From Cladopsammia gracilis (Eukaryota; Cnidaria; Anthozoa; Scleractinia; Dendrophylliidae), in assembly GCA_022457155.1 (NCBI GenBank), contig JAJGOT010001019.1, positions 1 to 64,000 on the forward strand: a DNA stretch of 64,000 nucleotides. Direction: 5' to 3'. This document shows, one piece after another, positions 58,946-64,000 of this stretch (position 1 is its first letter; each line of letters begins with the position of its first letter). The notes beneath the pieces were generated by a model. The model saw nothing but the letters and a program-made list of their open reading frames with translations. It searched no databases and was not told the origin of the DNA. Made by a program: the position numbers and the translations under genes.

Positions 58946-60192
58946 ATGTTTTGTAATAACGAAATATAATATCCAATTTATTCAACACTTTTGAACAGTT
59001 TAATGGTAAAATATTTATTGATTTCAAAGTTGCGTTTGTGAGTTTATTTTTAGAGATTTGAATTTACAAAATGGTAATTAGATGACGCCGACCCGGGACT
59101 TTGCCATTATTTCTACGCCAATTTACAATGCGCAGTTTACAGCTTGAGGATAATAATTTGATAAATACTAAAAAATAAACTGTGGAAAAACGTAAGAATT
59201 CACTAGCATCCGTGAGATTTTCAAAACAGATCACCATATCTGTACAAGCCATGTCGGGATGCAATCCCGAACGCCATTATGAAACAACGGATCAGGAGGT
59301 TCTTCAAGCTCCAAGAAACACTACTCAAAAACAGAATAAAACAAGGAGCTAAAACATAAACTGCAAGAAGTCATTATTCCAGTAGAGATACGGCAGCTTC
59401 AGACTTTGATCTTGGACACTTACATCCGTGATAAAGATCCACTTTCTCACAAGTCTTGCACACCGCAGACTTAGACACTAAATCACCGGCTGAGAGATTG
59501 GAGGCTCAGAGACCGGACGAGAGAAAGCGGCGGAAATCGAGCCTCAGAGATTGACTGATCCAAGCATATTCATAACAATTAACAAAAACTGCAGCCGATC
59601 ACTACTTGTCTTGCAACAAAAGTTAGCCAAAGACGCTCCAACATATGCCAAGAGAACTAGCATAACGAAGGCATAGACTGGAAACAATAATTCTATAAAT
59701 GGCAGTGAGTGTGCACAGCATGTAAACTGACCTCCTGTCATTAAAGAGATTTATATCCCAAAGATAAAAGAGTCATACAATACATCGAGCATTTGTCACA
59801 TCTCTATTTTGGTGATCAAAGGGGAACAAATATCTCGTAGACCTTCTTGGGAAAGCTATTCTAGAAGTTTCTTTATACATTATGCAACTAGCGGGAGTCG
59901 TGTTTGGCCTGTCACTTTTATAATACTGATATTCTCAAATTAATATATGTATCATATGTTTAATAGATAAACGTAAAGAAAGCCAAATTTAAAAAACGTG
60001 AAAAGTATGAAAAGTATGATTTTCTAGTACTTAGGAAACAAAACTCTTTCACCCCTGACCAAGTTAACTTTAAATATATATTACCAGTTATTCAGATTCC
60101 CATTTTGGCGATTATAAATGGCCAAACACAATAACATACGAGAGGAAAATAGTTAACAACTTCAAAGCTATAGCACACGCACTTTTTCTTAT
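58946..60192. other. No gene seen (interior of X2)
   Basis: AT-rich. Open frames at 59064-59264 and 59544-59741 are unrecognised. Confidence 0.5.
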
Positions 60193-60577
60193 CAATTACT
60201 ACCACAAACAGACTCAGTAGATGGGGTTAAACGGATGTTGAACTATGTTTATTCAAATTGATACTGCACAAGAAACAACACCCTAAACCGGGTGAGGGGT
60301 GGGGGGGGGGGGGGGGGTTGCTCTTGCTTTCACAAAGGATAACACAGGAATGAATGATCGTGACAGTGGAACGCTCAAAAAGGTTTTATCTGAATACATG
60401 CATTCCAAAGATATCCATAACGGAAACTAGTGTAGTAATTAACCCTTTTAACATATCTATGATAAAAACACTCAATTACTACCACAAACAGACTCAGTAG
60501 ATGGGGTTAAACGTATGTTTATTCAATAAACCGCCAAACCCAAAGGGGAAAAAGAATAAAAAAAGGGTTTGAGAAGA

Positions 60578-61546
60578 AGAAGTTACGATGTGGGAGAGAG
60601 TCTGGTTGTGATAGAATGGATAATTTTAAAATTATTTTCGTTGGAAAGAGTGAGATAGATTAAATATGCGTCACTCTTCTAATCGCCATGCGATTTAATA
60701 AAAGCTGTAGGCGCTCGATTACAAAAAGCAAATGTAGCGCCTCCGCGACGAAAACTGTGCGAGGAATACTGTGTGAGGAATACTGTGCGGGATTAAACCC
60801 AATGGTTGAAAGAGCATTATACTGGTGAGCCAAGATAGGCCTGTACGATCCCCGAGATTGACAAACGAATAATGGTGAAGAGGGCGACAATTGTACACTA
60901 GCTAAATACTGCCTAAGCGCGGTGACAGGACAAAGGGGCGAACCGAGAATAAACGGCAAGGGAATTTCTAAAACCCGCTCCCGAAACTGGAGTGTCTTAG
61001 TGCGCGTGATGCGCAACAAAACCCCTTGCGGTGTGAAAGTCATGCTAGATAGTGTCAAAAAACACGCCTGGAAATCGCCAATTTCAGACTACTAAATTAG
61101 AGATACGTAAAAAAGAAAAGAAGGCTACTAAAAATAAAGCACGCATGCAGACGTGCAAATGATTATCTAAATCGAAAAGACGGGACAATTGTAAAAGGAT
61201 CTCAACAGTGATCGGTTCTTTTCGTGCGTCACAATCACCCAAGATCCGACGCACCGCTCGTTTGGCAAGATAAACGTCATATTAAATCGTCAAGAAAGGC
61301 AAAACTGGCACCACACGACCGGTTAATATGTGAAATAATGCTCAAATAATTAACGATCGAACGGTATGACGTTAAAGAACGTGACAAAAAAACTAAATAA
61401 AGCAAATAAACGGATTTGGAAACTGGGAAAGGCAAGAAATCGAAATATTGGCAAAACAATAAATATGTTCGCATATAGCATCTCATAGAGCGCTTTGTGG
61501 AGTCGCAAAAAGCATGGACCTGGATAGTTCCTAAATACTGCTGCAA
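60578..61546 (-). pseudogene. Tyrosine recombinase of the second YR element
   Basis: The N-terminal SAM-like domain (61546-61277: STKRSMRCYMRTYLLFCQYF) leads, after a one-base shift at about 61275, into FSFLRISNLV with the box I Arg (about 61100). A stop follows at about 61085. Then comes GSPLCPVTALRQYLA (about 60930). A frameshift at about 60745 precedes RRGGATFAF, where the HxxR motif sits, and HGD*KSDAYL, where a Trp codon became TAG (about 60679); the Tyr of the active site follows. Catalytic residues are recognisable but the gene is broken at least four times. A possible splice acceptor (TTTTATCTCGCAG) precedes the N-terminal piece. Confidence 0.75.
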
Positions 61547-61639
61547 AGCGTCGATGTGATCTGCGAGATAAAATTGAAAAACAGATTGAAAGAAAGAAAA
61601 ATCAATAAACTCAATAAGGATCTATGAAAATAAATGGAA

Positions 61640-62174
61640 GTAGCTACTTAATATACATTAAAAACGAACATAGAGTCGCTAGGAAATACTTGGGTAAGGT
61701 TCAAGGTAGCTACGGCATGCTGCAAATAGTCTGAGTACGAGGAGTCTAAGTGAGAACGACTCAACGCATCCGCTAAAACGTTAGACTATGACTTCCCGCT
61801 AATGTAACGCGCAGATAAACGGATATTGTTAAGAGACAGCAACAACCAAATTTCACGTAGACAACGCTGCATGAAGGCGTTCGTTGAACGTTGATTGTTC
61901 AGTGCGTATACGCTGACCTGATTGTAAGCAGTTCGAGCTGGTTAATGTTCAAATATTGACTAGCAATAAAAGGAGGAAACTTGGCATGGAAGAATTCCCC
62001 AAAACACACTGCACCACAAGCATCAAGACAAGCATCACATGCCAACAGTTCTGGATCGGACACAGTAATGGCGGTCGGAATTGTTGCTCTTGCTTTCACA
62101 AAGGATAACACAGGAATGAATGATCGTGACAGTGGAACACTCAAAAAGGTCTTATCTGAATACATGCATTCCAA
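61640..62174 (-). pseudogene. RNase H domain of the second YR element
   Basis: The frame starts in block A and reads LLACDACLDACGAVCFGEFF (first RNase H Asp), then NINQLELLTI (catalytic Glu region), and after a short shift YISGK*SNVLADALSRS, where DALSR carries the last Asp and one stop interrupts. It ends before a GTATATT that could be a splice donor to the recombinase exon. It would degrade RNA in RNA:DNA hybrids. The reverse transcriptase that should precede it is missing. Confidence 0.75.
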
Positions 62175-62244
62175 AGATATCCATAACGGAAACTAGTGTA
62201 GTAATTAACCCTTTTAACATATCTATGATAAAAACACTCAATTG

Positions 62245-62784
62245 CATCACCTTCCTGACTCTTCAACGAACCAGATACAAACACGAATAAAAAGTCAGAA
62301 AAGATTGTTTGTGAAGCAAAGTAACAGGTGAAGTTAAATCGAATTTAAGAACTCTACTAACTTACCGTTTCCTAAACACAGATTTTAAAAGCCCGTAATC
62401 GTCACACTCGTCGGACTCCATCCTCAAACACGTGCAGACTGCACAATCGGTCAAACTCGAAACGCAACATTCATATATTTTCCAACTAGGGTTGAGTGAG
62501 GCATGAAGTGGAACTTGAAGACAGTTTGGACAATAAAGTTAATGTTTCGTGTTTTTGTTTCGTGCCATTTTAAAGTTATTTCTGCTTCTTTTCTTTCTTT
62601 GTTTTTTGTTTTTTTGGTAAAAATCGTAAGGAATTATTTTTCTGTTTTTTTTCATCCGCATTTTATCATCCGCATTTTGTTATCCGCATTTTATTATCCG
62701 CCGTCCGCCATCCGCCATCCGCCGCCATCCGGTCCTCATTTTACAGAACGGTGAACTCTCATAACTCATAACTCTCATAACAGT
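62245..62784. other. No gene; ATCCGC-rich tandem patch
   Basis: About 62650-62730 repeats ATCCGCATTTTAT and then CCGCCATCCGCC. Nothing else is recognised. Confidence 0.5.
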
Positions 62785-63731
62785 GAACTCCTAGACGACC
62801 GGCACAACAGTCATTTGTATTCCCGATTCAACTCCAGACACGTCCTCAAAAGAACCAGAGACTGTTATCATAATACTGATACGTTTTTACAACAAGGTAC
62901 AATAATTCACTCACTAGTTTTTCTCGTTGTTTATGTTCATATTGGCGCCAGAACAGCAACCATAACTATGGGAACTATACAACCTCCGGTCAGGAAGTAA
63001 AATTGCAGTTTAATACCGATGCCTTGGATTTTATTTATACTTCACCAGAAATCCGCAAACATTTCCTTCCAGCAGAAATTTTAGCTGTCTCCGCGACCCG
63101 CAAAATATCCTTGTGCACGGTAGCTAAATTAACAAAACTATGACGTCTTTCCCATACTATTGCATAATCAAACCGTAATAGCAATGAATCAAAATAGAAC
63201 AAACGCAATTTTGCTTTACCATATCGCTCATATTAAAACACAAACTTTCCCGTCCCATTTAACTTTCTTAAAACGTCTCCATTCGTAAAAATACACCGTG
63301 AAATTCTCAAACTGCGTTTGCCAAAAAAAAAAAAAAACGCAAGGCAGCTTAAATGGCTTTACGACAAATGATTGAAACTGATAGGTAACGTGAGATATCG
63401 AAACTTAAGAAGAACTTAATACCTTTGCGGTAACGTAATGTGAGATATGACAAGTTCATCACAAGTTTTGACATCCCGATACCCAAGGGAACTTAACAAT
63501 AGGTCCGGGGGTGCTCCCCAAAAATTTTAGGAGCAGTATGTGACGCCCTTCTTGAAATCCTAACCGGTTTAACCAACCATATCCTCAATGCCCTAATATA
63601 GCTTCTATAAAGAAGAAACAACTAACCCCCCCGGACAAAAGTCCACAAAAATTTGTTAACAACTTTTGTCCCCATATTCTACTGACTCCTATATCTCGTT
63701 TCGCGCGCATGCGCTTTAACGAGATAATAAC

Positions 63732-63966
63732 CTCTAAAGATTCTTTCCGCAGTTCCTGCGAAGAACTGGCTGCAACTGTTGCCGGCGTGGTATGCTCTGG
63801 CGCAGAAACAGGTGAAGACGCAGAAACTGGAATTTGAGCTGGAGTTTGAGCTGCCGGACCCGGCTGTAAGGCAGCAACAACCGAGTCCTTTTGCTGGCCA
63901 TCGACAGTCGGGAGCGGCGTTGGAAAATTGTGCTTCGCTGTGACTTTGAGCAACGTTCGCAGCAAC
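63732..63966 (-). pseudogene. Gag-like ORF (5' exon) of the Ngaro-like element
   Basis: An open frame starting within repeat A1 (LRTLLKVTAKHNFP) and continuing through a low-complexity Ala/Pro/Ser/Gln-rich linker (PAAQTPAQIPVSASS) to ELRKESLE. It ends at GAG|GTTAT, a candidate donor that keeps phase with the exon at 55950. X2 inserted 5 bp inside the intron. The true start may lie outside the window. A second frame at 63679-63972 is an overlap artefact. Confidence 0.55.
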
Positions 63967-64000
63967 TGACACTCCTAATTAATTCTACTTGGTTTATATA

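Larger units (their letters stand above)
60193..62244 (-). mobile_element. DIRS/Ngaro-type YR retroelement remnant inside X2
   Basis: Minus-strand order: block A (62244-62084), RNase H end, recombinase, repeat B (60513-60473), second copy of A (60478-60318, nearly identical), poly-C (17 bases), repeat B again (60233-60193). This is again an A-ORF-B-A-B arrangement. Block A here overlaps coding sequence, so the copy is a deletion derivative without a reverse transcriptase. The A copies differ at only a few of about 160 positions, suggesting recent duplication. Confidence 0.65.
56870..63726 (-). mobile_element. X2: second Helentron-like element
   Basis: Same ends as X1. On the minus strand it starts TATCTCGTTAAAGCG at 63726 and ends with CGCTTTAACGAGAT, hairpin GGCTTTAAGAGCC and CTTTGAT at 56870. 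The flanks are GTTAT|TTTTTT, a T|T target without duplication. The A/T difference from X1 in the inverted end is matched on the other side (TTAATGCG/CGCATTAA against TTAAAGCG/CGCTTTAA), so the arms co-vary between copies. The right 940 bp (62785-63726) match X1. The interior is a mosaic of LINE, Penelope and YR fragments. No Rep/helicase. Confidence 0.65.
54351..64000 (-). mobile_element. Ngaro-like tyrosine-recombinase retroelement, runs off the right edge
   Basis: Read on the minus strand it has split direct repeats A1 (64000-63930), ORFs, B1 (54628-54571), A2 (54530-54471) and B2 (54408-54351). A copies share TGAGCAACGTTCGCAGCAAC and GGTTTATATA; B copies share AGTACATTATCCTCCCTGCT. A1-ORF-B1-A2-B2 is the Ngaro signature, used with a recombinase instead of LTRs and integrase. 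The genes left are gag and recombinase. No reverse transcriptase or RNase H lies between them, so this copy is deleted or non-autonomous. X2 (56870-63726) is inserted inside. The start of A1 is outside the window. Confidence 0.7.

Overview
The window is AT-rich eukaryotic DNA with spliced genes. It most likely comes from an anthozoan cnidarian, probably a stony coral: the mix of L1-like LINEs, Penelope-like GIY-YIG elements, tyrosine-recombinase (YR) retroelements and Harbinger transposons, and the style of the GPCR and kinase exons, all fit. That assignment is inference. There is no prokaryotic, organellar or CRISPR signal.

Host coding DNA is sparse. It consists of a C-terminal protein-kinase exon (974-1378, +), the last exon of a rhodopsin-like GPCR (5498-5813, -), a channel-like membrane exon (30872-31054, +), and a tentative run of exons of one unrecognised gene on the other strand (about 29520-30850, -).

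The rest is dominated by transposable elements (TEs) nested in one another. From 11.8 to 28.8 kb lies one Harbinger element, with 42-bp inverted ends and a TTA target duplication. It carries two convergent genes: a Cys-rich/Myb-SANT-like protein (+) and a DDE transposase (-). A 10.6-kb L1-like LINE split the transposase. A 5.55-kb element (X1) with Helentron-like ends split that LINE, and removing X1 restores the L1 frame exactly. A 947-bp Helitron-like element (R1) split the Myb gene, and its removal also restores the frame. Related copies are R2 (33.2-34.3 kb) and R3 (48.4-51.7 kb); R3 is itself broken by another LINE.

From 54.35 kb to the right edge is a minus-strand Ngaro-like YR retroelement. 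It has a gag with a CCHC knuckle, a YR, and split direct repeats in the order A1-ORFs-B1-A2-B2. A second copy of X (X2, 56.9-63.7 kb) sits in its presumed intron. X2 carries fragments of a LINE, a Penelope element and a second, DIRS-type YR element. Three Penelope-like remnants, a Ty3/gypsy remnant, several MITEs, foldbacks and minisatellites, and a large direct duplication (35.1-36.25 / 37.85-40.8 kb) fill the remainder.

Nearly all TE genes carry frameshifts or stops. The cleanest open frame is the 213-codon GIY-YIG ORF at 4083-4724. The insertions give a clear relative order: Harbinger, then L1, then X1, with R1 separately inside Harbinger.
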